DNA of 64,000 nt, from NCBI GenBank assembly GCA_963732345.1, contig CAVSZI010000020.1:1-64000 (forward strand), in the 5' to 3' direction. Origin of the DNA: Bog-532 sp963732345. Its GTDB lineage: Bacteria > Actinomycetota > Actinomycetes > Streptosporangiales > Streptosporangiaceae. Below, in pieces: positions 7,580 to 17,163 of this stretch; within the stretch, counting starts at the first letter, position 1, and each line of letters opens with the position of its first letter. The translations under genes and the position numbers were made by a program. The notes under the pieces are model-generated. The model was given only the letters and a program-made list of their open reading frames with translations. It was not told the origin of the DNA and searched no databases.

Positions 7580-9109
7580 TTAAGTTTCCGGGGTTATGTC
7601 CCATTGCGGGAGATTCGACTTTGTGATGTCGATGGTGTAGGTGACTTCTTCGGTGTGCCGGGTGCGGCGTTCGGCGGTGGTCCTGCCGGATGTCCGCTGG
7701 CGTCCGGTCCGGTGCCTGGGGATGGCGAGGATGGCGGCGTTCAGGCTGGCCAGGGTGTCATCGGCAGTGGCGGGCCGGTGCCCGCAGTACCGGCAGCAGG
7801 TGTCCGCGGCGACGTGGGACCGGATGAGGCCGAGGACGGCGGTGAACGGGATGAGCCCGGGGTCGAGCCCGGCGGATCCGGCAGCCCGGGCGGCTGCGGT
7901 GGCGGTGATGTTGTGGATGAGCAGGAGTGCCCAGGCTTCCTGGCGGGCGAGTTCGGGGGACTGGCCGCGCAGCGGGCGGCGGGGACCGCGGACGGTCCGC
8001 TTCAGATGAAGGAACGCGATTTCGATTTGCCATCTCTCGGCATACAGGACGGCGATCTCCCAGGCCGGGTAGGTCTTGTCGTCCAGGAGCGTGGTCAGCA
8101 CCCGCATCCGGGTGGTCTTCGTCCTGCCGCTTCGGGTCGTGGCGGTGACGGTGAAGGTGACGAGCCGGGCGGTGGTGTCTGGGAGCCGTTCCGCGCGCGG
8201 GTTCCCGGTGTCGCGCCTGCGCCGGGTGCGCATGCCGTCCGATTCGTGCAGCACGACCAGCTCAGAGCCGTCGGGCAGGGTCTTGAGGGTCTTGAGGGGG
8301 ACGGACTTCGCGCGGTCCTTGACGCGCCAGGCCAGGTGGGCGCCGGTGCCGGAGAACCGCAGGAACCGGTCCATGGAGAAGAAGCCGCGGTCGGCGAGGT
8401 TCAGCATTCCGGGCCGGAAGCTGCCTTCGAGCTGGTCGGCCAGGGCGTTCTCGCCGTCGTGGTAGCCGCCGATCGCGGCGCCGATCCAGCGGAAGGTCGC
8501 GGTGCGGACGTGGGCGGTGACCCGCAGCAGCGGCCGGGCGCCGTCCGCGGGGGTGCCGAACTCGCCGTCGAGCACGCCGTTGCGGGCCAGCTCCATCGTG
8601 GTGCCGTCGATCGCGGTGACCTCCAGGCCCTTCCACAGCAGGCCGATCCCGAGGTCCGCGTCCGCGACGGCGGCGTCGAGCTCGAACAGGCGCTGCATTA
8701 CCTGCTCGCCGAGCAGCTTCCTGGCCTGGGAGAATGCGCTGCCGGACGGGATATCCGCGCCCGGCCCGGACCGCAGGCCGGGCAGCCCGAACGCCGTCGC
8801 CAGCACCGCGTCGTAGCCGGCGCCGGGGAACAGGCACGCGACCAGGATGCAGACCACAGTCATCCTCGCGGTCAGCACCCGGTCATACTTATGGCCCGGC
8901 GGCGCCTCCCGCAGCGCGCGGGCGATCACGCCGTCGGCGAGCAGTCCTTCCAGCAGGCCCGGCCGGCCCAGCTCCGCCAGCCACTCCGTCCAGAACCCCG
9001 GCCCGGACGCGACCCGGGCGGCGATCTCCGCGACCCCATCGTTATCCCGGTGCGCCGCGGCCGGAGTGGACCCAGGCGCGATGACCATGGCAAACTTGGC
9101 AGGCAACAA
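7580..9109 (-). CDS. IS4-family transposase
   Basis: 509 residues, intact. An N-terminal IS4 domain (about 30-140) is followed by the catalytic core with Asp in VTAIDGTTMELA, Asp in LNLADRGFFSMD and Glu in YAERWQIEIAFLHLKRTVRG (Y-x2-R-x3-E-x6-K). The start is TTG at 9109, with GGAG five bases upstream; ATG at 9088 is a fallback. The C-terminal region has a CCRYCGH motif. Stop at 7580 just inside the left end. Confidence 0.93.
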   Translation of the reverse strand: MLPAKFAMVIAPGSTPAAAHRDNDGVAEIAARVASGPGFWTEWLAELGRPGLLEGLLADGVIARALREAPPGHKYDRVLTARMTVVCILVACLFPGAGYDAVLATAFGLPGLRSGPGADIPSGSAFSQARKLLGEQVMQRLFELDAAVADADLGIGLLWKGLEVTAIDGTTMELARNGVLDGEFGTPADGARPLLRVTAHVRTATFRWIGAAIGGYHDGENALADQLEGSFRPGMLNLADRGFFSMDRFLRFSGTGAHLAWRVKDRAKSVPLKTLKTLPDGSELVVLHESDGMRTRRRRDTGNPRAERLPDTTARLVTFTVTATTRSGRTKTTRMRVLTTLLDDKTYPAWEIAVLYAERWQIEIAFLHLKRTVRGPRRPLRGQSPELARQEAWALLLIHNITATAAARAAGSAGLDPGLIPFTAVLGLIRSHVAADTCCRYCGHRPATADDTLASLNAAILAIPRHRTGRQRTSGRTTAERRTRHTEEVTYTIDITKSNLPQWDITPET

Positions 9110-9165
9110 AGCTCCAGGTGGACGGTAAGGGCCTCGACAACCCAGTTCCTACCAGGAGCTTTGTT
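9105..9165 (-). promoter_or_regulatory. Hairpin over the IS4-family transposase start
   Basis: AACAAAGCTCC (9105-9115) is matched by GGAGCTTTGTT (9155-9165), with further pairing toward the loop. On the coding strand, the arm nearer the gene contains both the GGAG Shine-Dalgarno and the TTG start codon of the transposase. Same logic as the hairpin in the IS5-family element, but in an unrelated family. Confidence 0.6.
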
Positions 9166-11066
9166 CTATTTCAGGGACCACCGCATCCCGTCACGCCGCC
9201 GCGACCGACATGCAGCCAGACCGTGACCAGACCCAGGAAATCAGACATCAGACCCCATAAACCCGAAAACTTAAGGGCAGTGGGCCGGGACCAGGTCAGT
9301 GTGGTGTGGGTGAAGCGGCGGTGGGAATGCCGGGTTGCGTCCTGCCCGCGCAAGACGTTCACTGAGTCGCTGCCGGCCGTTCCGCCGCGGTGCCGGGTGA
9401 CGGAGCGGCTGCGTGATCACGCGGGGCGGCTGGTCACTGAGGGCGGGCGGACGGTGGCGCAGGCGGCGCGTGAGTGCGGGCTGTCGTGGCCGGTGGCGCA
9501 TCAGGCATTCGCCAGGACCGCGGACCCGCTGCTGGAGCAGCCGCCCGCGCCGGTGGCGCACCTGGGGATCGATGAGCACCGCCGCGGCCGGCCCGGTGGC
9601 GGGCCGACGCGGAGACCGGCGAATACATTTTGCTCGCTGACCGCTGGCACACCTGTTTCTTTGACCTGTCCGGCGACCAGGGCCTATTAGGGCAGGTGGA
9701 GGGCCGCACCGCTGATGACGCCGCGTACTGGCTGGCCCGGGCGTCCCCGGCCTGGCGGGATGCCATCCAGGTCGTCGCCATCGACATGTGCTCCATCTAC
9801 GCCTCGGCCGTGCGCCGGGCGCTGCCGCGCGCGCAACTGGTGGTGGACCTGTTCCATGTCGTGCAGCTCGCGGTCAAGATGACCGGGGACGTGCGCCGCC
9901 GGGCGGTGCGGGAGAAGTACGGCCGCCGCGGCCGGTCCGGCGACCCGGAGTACGGGCTCAAGGGCCTGCTCGTGCGCAACCTGGAGCACCTGCGGCCCGA
10001 TCAGTTCGCCAAGGTCATCGACACACTGAGTGCCGACCGGCACGGCCAGGAGATCGCCGCCGCCTGGATCGGCAAGGAAAAGCTCCGCGACGCGCTGAAC
10101 CTGCGGGCCCGCATCACCAGATCCACGCCGTGCGAGCGCGACGTCCGCGGCCGGCTCGCCTCTTTCTATGACTGGTGCGCGCAAAACGACGACATCCCCG
10201 AGCTGCTCACGCTGGCCAGGACGATATCGAAGTGGGAGGACGAGATCGTCGCGGCGGTCCTGACCGGGGTCACGAACGCCCGGTCGGAGGCCCTGAACCG
10301 GCTCGCGAAACTGGAAGCCCGGATGGCCTATTCCTTCCGGAACCCAGCGAACCAGCGCCGCCGCGTCCGGATCGCCTGCACCCGCGCCGCCCGGCGATCC
10401 CCGATCGTCACACCCAGAGGATCACGTCAGGTAACCGGACGAAAACCCGACCCCGGTTAACTTCGAAAAGCCGGTTAGTCTGAAAATGTTCAGCTCGCGG
10501 ACCAGCTTCGTCTATAAAACGCCTGCAGGCTCTCCGCATTTCCTGAATAGCTTGCGTTAGCACCTTACCTGTACCCTCCGCGGTAAGCTGCTCTCCTAGA
10601 TAGGTCCGCTTCTGCTTCACAGATTCGAGACAATACACCGCATCTACCGGCTCTCTCCCACGCTCGCCAAAAAGAACTCTGCGATCCTCTAGAAACCTTA
10701 TAACTTTACGCGCAATGTCTTTGTCGCCCTTGGTCATCTCCCAAGTAGTACCTGCGCCGAACATTGAGAAACTAAAATTCTTTATTATGATTCCCATACT
10801 CGCTGCCAACTCTTATCGACCATGCCTACTCCGAATTGAGCCCGCTCTCCTTGCAGGCAACTCCAATATGTCACGAAAACGCTACCGCGCCAAGAGCAAC
10901 GCAAGAAACCACTGTGGGCGGTGACACCTGAGTGACTAAGTGAGTGACAATCGCCTCGAGGACCACCGAACATTAGTGAACTAGTTGACGCACGTCATCG
11001 ATGGGAATTGCGATTCAGTTCGATTGCTCGAAATTGCCTCACAAACGAGAGGTCACAATCCAAATG

Positions 11067-11193
11067 CGGCAGCAGCAAACGGCAGCAACCGCGTCGCTCG
11101 CCATCGGCCCTAACGAACCGCGATAAGCCTCTGACCTGCGTTATCGACCGTAGAAGCCCTCCATGCCACTAGTTCGCGCATCGAGAGGATCAC
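11067..11193 (+). repeat. att-like module A
   Basis: A 24-bp repeat (11067-11090) identical to the copies at 51 and 19046, then 44 bp, then CCTGC (11135-11139), then CCATGCCACTAGTTCG and CATCGAGAGGATCA, which parallel CCTGCCACTCGTTCG and CATCGAGGGGGTCA of the module at 19046. After this point the sequences diverge; module A has no tRNA end. The bases CCTCTGACCTGCGT (11129-11142) recur as an exact inverse at 1-14. Confidence 0.65.
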
Positions 11194-11560
11194 CGGGACT
11201 TCTACGCCTTACGGTGTATGACCCCAGTGGTGAGCCACCATGTCAGGGCTGCGGCCATGTGCACAGCAGCCTCTGCCTCGGCCTACGATTGCTGCGGGAG
11301 TTTGTGCTGCCGCGGGTGCCTATTTCCGGAGGGTGTGACCTTGTGCCGGTGCCTTGCGGAATGGGCTGCAATGCGGAGCGTCTGTGATTTATGGAATGTT
11401 CCGGGCGTCACGGATGGTGATCGGTGCTGGTCGGACGTGGTGGCGGCGGGCTGCTGGGAGCGGTGCCTGGCGCTGCCCGGCCGGGGGTTCCGCTGGTTTA
11501 CGGGCCGGTGCCGGGATCGTGGAGGGAAATGACCCCCCGGCAGGCGATGGAGGACCGGCG
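11194..11560. other. Unassigned stretch before the ISKra4-like remnant
   Basis: About 370 bp. Cys-rich short frames can be read in places but none has a start, length or composition I trust. Part of it may be the left end of the ISKra4-like element; I could not identify its terminal repeats. Confidence 0.4.
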
Positions 11561-12675
11561 ATGGAGCTGGCGGTTTCGGTGACGGTGACGATGACCGGCG
11601 GGGACGGGAGCGCGTGCCCGGTGGGCGAGGAGCTGGCGGCGGCGCTGGCCGGGCCGTCGGGCAGTTCTCGCAGATGCTGACGTGGACGGTGCAGGAGGCT
11701 AGCGTCCTGGATCACGGGGACCGGGAGACGCAGATCGCCGAGTCGGGGCGGGAACTGCAGCGGCAGCTGCTGCAGTCCACGCTCACCATCGATTCCGGGT
11801 GCGAGGAGCGGATCGAGCAGGTCACCAGTGCTGCGGGGATCCGGCACGGCAGCGTGGAGAAAGGCCATGACCGGGGCGTGGCCTGCGTCTTCGGGCCGGT
11901 CCGCGCCGGGCGGCTGGCGTACCGGAACCGGCGGGAGCCGAACCTGTACCCGGCCGATGCCCGGTGGATGCTCCCCGAGGACCCGTACTCGCTGGGGATG
12001 CGGGCGCTGGCGGCGTATCCACCTGGCCGGAGACGGCTACGGGCAGGCGCAGGAGATGATCGAGGCGCGGACCGGGGTGAAGATCGGCCGGGCCCAGCTG
12101 GCCGGGATCGCCGCGGAACTGGCCGCCTGGACCGATGACTTCTACGAGCAGCGGGCCCGGGCGCGGAGCTGACGGCTGCCGGCCGGCGACGTGATCATGA
12201 TCCAGGCCGACGGCAAGGGCATCGCGATGCGCCCGGAGCACCGCAAGGGCGGGGCGAGGCTGACGCCGCGCATCCGGGGATCAAGAAGATGGCCGAGATC
12301 GTCGCGGTCGCCGACTTCACCCCCGCCGTCCGCGAGCCGGAGGACATCGCCGCCCCGCCCGCCCGCCGCAAGGCACATCCCGGCCCCGCCGCCCGTGACA
12401 AGTGGGTCGCGGCGTCCATCACCGATGACATCCCCGAGATGATCGGGGCGGCCTTCGACGAAGCCGACCGCCGCGACCCGCACCGGGTGCGCCAGCGGGT
12501 GTTCCTCGTCGACGGGAACAAGCAGCAGATCACCGCCATCGGCGCCCACGCCAGGGAACGCGGCCTGAAGGTCCCGGTCCTCATCGACTACATCCACGTC
12601 AGCGGCTTATCCACGGTTTCAGCTCGTGAGAGCTATGTTTTCGCAGGTCGGAGTGTTGTTGCGATCGATGTGACG

Positions 12676-13107
12676 TTAACTCGTCGTTGACGGTTGCAGG
12701 TTCCCGCCGAGCCGGGCGAGTTCGCGGCGGAGTTCCAGGTTCTCCCCGTGGGCCTGCTCGAGCGCGGCCCGAAGGGCCGCGCTTTCGTCGCGGTGCTGTT
12801 TCTTGAGGTGCGTGATCTGGCTGGTCAGCGCCTGGATGATCGTGTTGTCGCTGCCGGTTCCTTCAGGCGGGGGCGGTTTCGGGCGGGCCTGGGCGCGCAG
12901 TCGTTCGATCCGGGCACGAAGGTCGGCGTTTCCGTAGAGGAAGGCGTGGGAAACGCCGGCTTCGCGCTGGACGGACTGGAAGGTGATCGGCTCACCGCGC
13001 TTGACCAGGGTGCGGATGGCGGCCTCGGCGGCCTTCGTCTTGGCTTCCGACTTGCGGCGGGCGGCCTGGCGGAGGGTATCGACACGGTGCTGGCGTGAGT
13101 CGGTCAT
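12676..13107 (-). CDS. tnpC-like transposition accessory protein (DUF6262-like)
   Basis: 143 residues. An N-terminal HTH-like region (TFQSVQREAGVSHAFLYGNADLRARIERLRAQ) is followed by a Pro-rich link and a coiled coil (about 90-135: LTSQITHLKKQHRDESAALRAALEQAHGENLELRRELARLGG). It is the third gene of the transposon and overlaps tnpB by ATGA. In Tn554 the TnpC protein affects the frequency and orientation of transposition; the same accessory role is assumed here. Confidence 0.75.
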   Translation of the reverse strand: MTDSRQHRVDTLRQAARRKSEAKTKAAEAAIRTLVKRGEPITFQSVQREAGVSHAFLYGNADLRARIERLRAQARPKPPPPEGTGSDNTIIQALTSQITHLKKQHRDESAALRAALEQAHGENLELRRELARLGGNLQPSTTS

Positions 13108-15257
13108 GGCTGCGGCTTCCGGTGGCGGTCGAGGTCGATGGACACGGGAACCGGGCTGCTGGGGCTGCCCGCTCCCTGGATAGCCCGGCCGGGGCTGGCC
13201 TGCATCGTGGCGAGGAGCCTGGCCAGGGCGTCGCGCTCTGCCTCGCGCTCGACGAGCCAGACATTGCCGTCAGGCATGGGGCGGCCGTGCCGCTCAAGGA
13301 ACTGGGCGGTGGTCCGCTCGATCAGCTCAGCCGTCTGCCCCAGCTGCCGCTGGAGGACGGCGAGATGGGTGTCGTCGGTCACGAAGACGCTGCAGGTCAA
13401 GCAGGCGTTGCCCTTCTCGCACTTCTGCAGGGGCGGCAGCAGGCAGTAGCCGTTGGGCAGGAACCGGTCTGCGCGGTCGAGCAGGTGCAGCGCGTCGTGG
13501 TCTTCCCGGGAGAAGCTCACGCGGGTGCCGTCGGCCCTGAACTTGCGGGTGGCCAGGAACGCCTGCTCGGCGTGCTCGTCACGGCGGGCGACGTAGTGCA
13601 TGGACATGGTCGGCGTCGAGTGTCCCGCGTAACGCTGGAGAACGTGGACGGGCAGCCCCAGCTCCGCGAGCTTGGTGAACTTGGTGTGCCGGAAACGGTG
13701 GGTGTGGCTGAGCTTGACCGGGTGCCCGGCAGCGTCGGTGATCTGGGCCAGCTCGCTGAACAGCGCCAGCGAACGGCCGTAGTTCGTGTTGCCGTACGGC
13801 TTGGCGGCGTGCGCGTTCGCGCGCCGCTGCGGGAACAGGTAAGGAAGGTCACGGCCCGGGAAGCGGTCGCGCAGCCACTGCTGCTGTTCCTCGATCACCG
13901 CGACGGTCTCGGCGTCGACGAAGATGGTGTCGGGCGCTGCGTCGATCTTGCTCTGGCCGTAGCGGAAGCGGGCGACGGCGTCCCCTTCCGCGGCCTCGAT
14001 GGCGCTGTCCGTGGCCGGGGACAGGCAGTCGAAGGGACACAGGCAGATCTCGCTGGCGCGGCGGCCGGTGAGGATCTGCAGCAGGAGCATCCGCATCAGC
14101 TGCGGGTCTCCCTGGCCGGGCAGCACGCGCGTGCTGCCGCCGGACGTGACGGTGACTGTCCCGGAAGCCGGCTCGCCGAGCACGGGCAGGCAGGCGGTGA
14201 CCTGCGCGAAGGCGTGATCATCGACGTAACGGGTCTCATCGTCGAGGGGCTCGCAGCGCCGTAGCCGCGGGCGCTGCCGGAGCCAGATAGCGGGGTGCGC
14301 GTCGGTCAGCCCGTCCCAGGGCGACGGGCCGAGGATCTCGGCAGCCTCCTGACGGTGGCCGGCCAGGAAGTCCATCAGCCCGGCGACCGACCACAGGTCC
14401 AGGTTGACCTTCCCGGCTGAGACCGCGGCGGGCGGGCGCCCGGCCGAGGTCCGGTTCGAGGGCTCGCAGGCCCAGCGCCGGAAGGCAGCTGCGAAGGTGC
14501 CGGCCCGCTGCACGTCGCCGACCGCGGCGGCCGGGTCGGGCAGGGACTCCAGCCAGCGCGCGAAGCGGAGCAGGGCCTGGCTCCGCTGGCCGGTCAGGGT
14601 GGACCAGGTCAGCGTCCCGGATTCCAGCAGCATGCCGAGGTGCCACTTGACCGCGTTCTTCACCCACGGCAGCCGGGCTTCTCCCGGCGAGCACCCCACC
14701 GACCGGCAGGGCTCGCGATCGCGCAGGGGAATGCGCGGGTCGCACCGCGGATGCCAGGTGTCCATTTCCCACCAGGCCCCGTCGTGGAGACGTGCCGCCA
14801 GGGCCAGCCGCGGATAGCTGAGCAGGCGCTCAAGGCGGACGCGGCGCCCGTCGTACTCGGCAGGCAGGCGGCCGTGCCGGGCGTGGAACCACACGCCATG
14901 AAGTCGCAGGAGATCGTGTTTGCCGGCCCAGGCCAGCGACGGCAGCGGCCGACCGGACTCATCGGCCCAGGCCAGCATCGAGGCCAGCTGGTTGCAGACA
15001 TCGACAGACACCTTCAGCCCGTCGCGGTGCTGCCAGTGCGCCATCCACGCGATCTCGCGCCGCAAGCGCGCGGGGAGCCCCGGAAGCCGGATCGGGCGGT
15101 CCCGGCCGCCTTCGACGATCGTTTCCCAGCCGTCGATCCCGGGGCCGATCACCTCCCCGTGCCACGCGGGAGGCAGGTCGGCCAGTAGCCGGCCCGCCGG
15201 ATCGGAGCCATCTGCAGGGACAAGCCGCAGCCGGGCCGTGCCGCCATCACCCGTCAT
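13104..15257 (-). CDS. tnpB-like tyrosine recombinase
   Basis: 717 residues, long for a tyrosine recombinase but usual for Tn554 TnpB. The catalytic domain lies at about 370-600: Arg in TGRRASEICL, HTHRFRHTKFTK (H-x-x-R), GHSTPTMSMHY with the nucleophilic Tyr. A C-terminal Cys cluster, CEKGNACLTC, is typical of these proteins. The ATG at 15257 overlaps the end of tnpA by 11 nt, and its TGA overlaps the tnpC ATG, so the three are translationally coupled. Confidence 0.85.
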   Translation of the reverse strand: MTGDGGTARLRLVPADGSDPAGRLLADLPPAWHGEVIGPGIDGWETIVEGGRDRPIRLPGLPARLRREIAWMAHWQHRDGLKVSVDVCNQLASMLAWADESGRPLPSLAWAGKHDLLRLHGVWFHARHGRLPAEYDGRRVRLERLLSYPRLALAARLHDGAWWEMDTWHPRCDPRIPLRDREPCRSVGCSPGEARLPWVKNAVKWHLGMLLESGTLTWSTLTGQRSQALLRFARWLESLPDPAAAVGDVQRAGTFAAAFRRWACEPSNRTSAGRPPAAVSAGKVNLDLWSVAGLMDFLAGHRQEAAEILGPSPWDGLTDAHPAIWLRQRPRLRRCEPLDDETRYVDDHAFAQVTACLPVLGEPASGTVTVTSGGSTRVLPGQGDPQLMRMLLLQILTGRRASEICLCPFDCLSPATDSAIEAAEGDAVARFRYGQSKIDAAPDTIFVDAETVAVIEEQQQWLRDRFPGRDLPYLFPQRRANAHAAKPYGNTNYGRSLALFSELAQITDAAGHPVKLSHTHRFRHTKFTKLAELGLPVHVLQRYAGHSTPTMSMHYVARRDEHAEQAFLATRKFRADGTRVSFSREDHDALHLLDRADRFLPNGYCLLPPLQKCEKGNACLTCSVFVTDDTHLAVLQRQLGQTAELIERTTAQFLERHGRPMPDGNVWLVEREAERDALARLLATMQASPGRAIQGAGSPSSPVPVSIDLDRHRKPQP

Positions 15258-16431
15258 GGCCGGCCCGCCATCCCGACGTGTACGTCTTCCAGTTCGCCGC
15301 CGCCTTCAGGGCCTCGTCTTCCCGGACCCAGCCGTAAAGGTCGATCGTGGTCTGAACGTGGGCATGGCCAACCCGGCGGGACACGACCCATTCCGGCGTC
15401 CCGGCCAGCAAAAGGGCCGAGGCATGAGAATGCCTGAACCAGTGCGGCGTCCACCCTGGCGGGCCGATTCCCTTCTTCTTCAGCGCCGTGACCTTATCGC
15501 GGACGGTGCCCTCCCGCATCGCGGCCAGCAGCGGAGGCCGGTCCAGGTTGACCAGCAGCGGGGAATCAGGCGTGATCTCCAGGCCGAGCGACGCGGCCCG
15601 GCAGGCCAGGTGCGTCAGGTAGTCGGCGAACAGCCGCTCCAGGTCCGCGCCGACATGAACACGCCGGGGACGCATCATCTTCACCCGGGCGCCGTTCGCG
15701 TTGCCCTCCCGCGGCGTTACCTCGATATAAGCGGTGCCGCCAAGGCCCATCACGAAGTCGCCGATCGTCATGCCCAGCACCTCGCCCAGCCGCATGCCCG
15801 TCTCCGCAAGCACGGAGAAGATCAGGCGATCACGGAGATTGCCCTTCCAGTCTCCCGCCGCCGTATCCCAGGACGCGCACCCGTCGATGATCGCCTGGAT
15901 CTCCTGCGGCAGCAGCAGCGGAGGACGGTCCCGCCGCCGGCGGCGGACCTTGACCAGCGACGTCGGGGCCAGGCCGCGGCGGCCGTCGAGGTGAGCGAGC
16001 AATCCCCGCGAGGGCACGCGCGACGGCCGTCCCCGCATCAGCCGGGACGCGACCGGCACGTCATGAACAGCGGCCTGCCACTGGTAGAAGGAGATCAGCG
16101 CCGCGAGCCGGGCATTCAGCGTGTCCGCCGACGGGGCACCGTCCGGCACGGCCAGCGAGCGCTCGACCGTCCGGCCGTTCCGCAGCCACGACAAGAACCC
16201 GGTAACGGCCGGGACCCCGGCTTCCGCCCACTGCCCCGACTCGTCGCGCTGCTCGAGGAACGACCACCACTGCGCCAGCGACGTCGCATACCCGCGGACC
16301 GTGTTCGGTGACCACAGGTAACGATGCGCCTCCAGCCACTCCTCGACCGGGCCGACCGTGGCATACGACGCGTCGACCACCGTCCATGTCCGCTCCCCGG
16401 ATGCAGGCCGCACCGCCAGGCAGTAAGCCAC
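15247..16431 (-). CDS. tnpA-like tyrosine recombinase
   Basis: A site-specific recombinase, first gene of the transposon. A core-binding SAM-like domain (TVRGYATSLAQWWSFLEQ...) precedes the catalytic domain with Arg in GMRLGEVLGM, HWFRHSHAS, VGHAHVQTT and Tyr in IDLYGWV. The start is uncertain. The open frame extends upstream into ISKra4 sequence to 16779, which cannot be native; GTG at 16431 with GAGGAG nine bases upstream is the best candidate (394 residues), and GTG at 16437 is also possible. Confidence 0.82.
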   Translation of the reverse strand: MAYCLAVRPASGERTWTVVDASYATVGPVEEWLEAHRYLWSPNTVRGYATSLAQWWSFLEQRDESGQWAEAGVPAVTGFLSWLRNGRTVERSLAVPDGAPSADTLNARLAALISFYQWQAAVHDVPVASRLMRGRPSRVPSRGLLAHLDGRRGLAPTSLVKVRRRRRDRPPLLLPQEIQAIIDGCASWDTAAGDWKGNLRDRLIFSVLAETGMRLGEVLGMTIGDFVMGLGGTAYIEVTPREGNANGARVKMMRPRRVHVGADLERLFADYLTHLACRAASLGLEITPDSPLLVNLDRPPLLAAMREGTVRDKVTALKKKGIGPPGWTPHWFRHSHASALLLAGTPEWVVSRRVGHAHVQTTIDLYGWVREDEALKAAANWKTYTSGWRAGHDG

Positions 16432-17163
16432 GAGCACTCGCTCCTCATCGTTCCTGAAACCCCGTAGATATGACTTCAGCAACGGTGACAGAGAGCGAAC
16501 ATCAAGATCGTTGAAGACGTTGATTAGGGCGCGTCGGGTCCCGTGGATAAAGTGGCTACCTCGGCAAGGCCGCCGCCGCGCTCCACCCCGGCGACCCCAC
16601 CGCCGCCGGCGAGTGGGCCGACGGGCAGCTGCTCCGCGTCCTCCACGGCCGCGCCAAGGCCGTCGCCGCCACCCTGAGCATCCGTCGCCGCGAAGGCCCG
16701 GAACAGCTCCCGCACCCGCCACCTGGACCTCGCCGACATGGACAGGGCCATCACCTACCTGGAGAACAACCACCAGCACATGCGCTACGACAAGGCGCTC
16801 GAGAAGGGCTGGCCGATCGCCACCGGCATGATCGAGGGAGCCTGCCGCTTCGTCATCGAAGACAGATTCGGTATTACGGGAGCAAGGTGGTCACCCGACG
16901 GCGCCGAGGACATCCTCAAGCTCCGCGCCATCGTCGTCAACGGCGACCTCGATGACTACATGGACTACTACAAGGCACGCTACCTGCGAAGAACGCCACC
17001 TAGCCCGCTACGACCCCGCCAGCATCCCCGACCTCGGCCTCGCCGCATGACCGAAACACCCGGAAATGACCCACCCCTCAAAAAGACGCACCCGCTGCCG
17101 CTGCCCGATCCCACGCCCCCACCCGTGCCAGGCCGGAGCCAGTGCCGCAGGTCCATCCCATAG

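Larger units (their letters stand above)
7572..9282. mobile_element. Second IS4-family element, nested in ISL3
   Basis: A 1711-bp element with ends CACTGCCCTTAAGTTT read inward on both sides, continuing with CGGG and TTATG matches. It is flanked by a perfect 10-bp duplication, GGCCGGGACC, at 7562-7571 and 9283-9292. It sits inside the ISL3 transposase gene, so it arrived later. Confidence 0.94.
7367..10460 (+). pseudogene. ISL3-family transposase, split and frameshifted
   Basis: The N-terminal zinc-finger part (7367 or ATG 7379 to 7571: ...VCPLCETASEHVREQVVTRPADIG) is separated by the IS4-family insert from the continuation at 9293 (QVSVVWVKRRWECRVASCPRKTF). The second part changes frame near 9595: the conserved LGIDEHRRGRP continues properly only if one base is added (probably a missing C), giving RWRADAETGEYILLADRWH and the catalytic region VVAIDMCSIYASAVRRALP...LVVDLFHVVQL. 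The C-terminus has SEALNRLAK, ARMAYSFRN. It therefore had two lesions: an insertion and a 1-nt deletion. Confidence 0.88.
7216..10472. mobile_element. ISL3-family element carrying a nested IS4-family element
   Basis: Outer ends GGCTATTCGAAGTTAACC and GGCTTTTCGAAGTTAACC (read inward) are ISL3-type termini. They are flanked by the 8-bp duplication GGTTAGTC at 7208-7215 and 10473-10480, as expected for ISL3. The 3257-bp span contains the IS4-family element 7572-9282; without it the ISL3 is 1536 bp. Its transposase is broken. Confidence 0.94.
7026..10797 (-). pseudogene. Conserved small protein (DUF6650-like) split by nested IS elements
   Basis: The 5' part (10797-10473) encodes MGIIIKNFSFSMFGAGTTWE...; the 3' part is on the far side of the ISL3-family element (7207-7026). 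Removing 7216-10472 plus one target duplication gives 507 nt, a 168-residue frame reading ...HFQTNRERFLVAAGELRATFGIYVAALA...LTVDDDLKSILP. The family is a small cytoplasmic actinobacterial protein of unknown function; the DUF6650 name is from memory and uncertain. ATG at 10797 is preferred because relatives begin with MGI; an upstream TTG at 10809 is possible. Base composition is more AT-rich than the neighbours, suggesting transfer. The IS-bounded 133-residue frame ends inside the IS and is an artefact. Confidence 0.85.
12606..16552. mobile_element. Tn554-like transposon (three-gene recombinase type)
   Basis: About 3.9 kb inserted in the ISKra4-like remnant. The termini are a short inverted repeat: CTTATCCACGG at 12606-12616 and CCGTGGATAAAG at 16541-16552. 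No target duplication is visible, as expected for Tn554-type elements moved by tyrosine recombinases. It carries only tnpA-tnpB-tnpC homologues, all intact and overlapping, and no passenger gene. Confidence 0.75.
11561..17163 (+). pseudogene. ISKra4-like transposase, frameshifted and split by a transposon
   Basis: The left half (11561 to about 12600) carries ISKra4-family landmarks in successive frames: ...EPNLYPADARWMLPEDPYSLGMRALAA, GYGQAQEMIEARTGVKIGRAQLAGIAAELAAW, IQADGKGIAMRPEHR, KWVAASITDDIPEMIGAAFDEADRRDP, VFLVDGNKQQITAIGAHARERGLKVPVLIDYIHV. At least two or three indels separate these. The right half (16555 onward) resumes with GYLGKAAAALHPGDPTAAGEWADGQLLRVLHGRAKAVAATL and, in another frame, AITYLENNHQHMRYDKALEKGWPIATGMIEGACR. 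Between them lies the Tn554-like transposon 12606-16552. Several codons normally following DYIHV are missing at the junction. Non-functional. Confidence 0.85.

Noticed and set aside
7367..9226. 619-codon rightward frame starting as an ISL3 transposase
   Set aside because: Only the first ~65 codons are ISL3; the rest is the antisense of the inserted IS4-family transposase.
13095..16311. Two long rightward frames opposite tnpB and tnpA
   Set aside because: Low-complexity shadows; the leftward frames have catalytic recombinase motifs and coupled starts.
15247..16779. tnpA reading from 16779
   Set aside because: The first ~115 codons would come from ISKra4 sequence outside the transposon and are compositionally abnormal; a start near 16431 is preferred.
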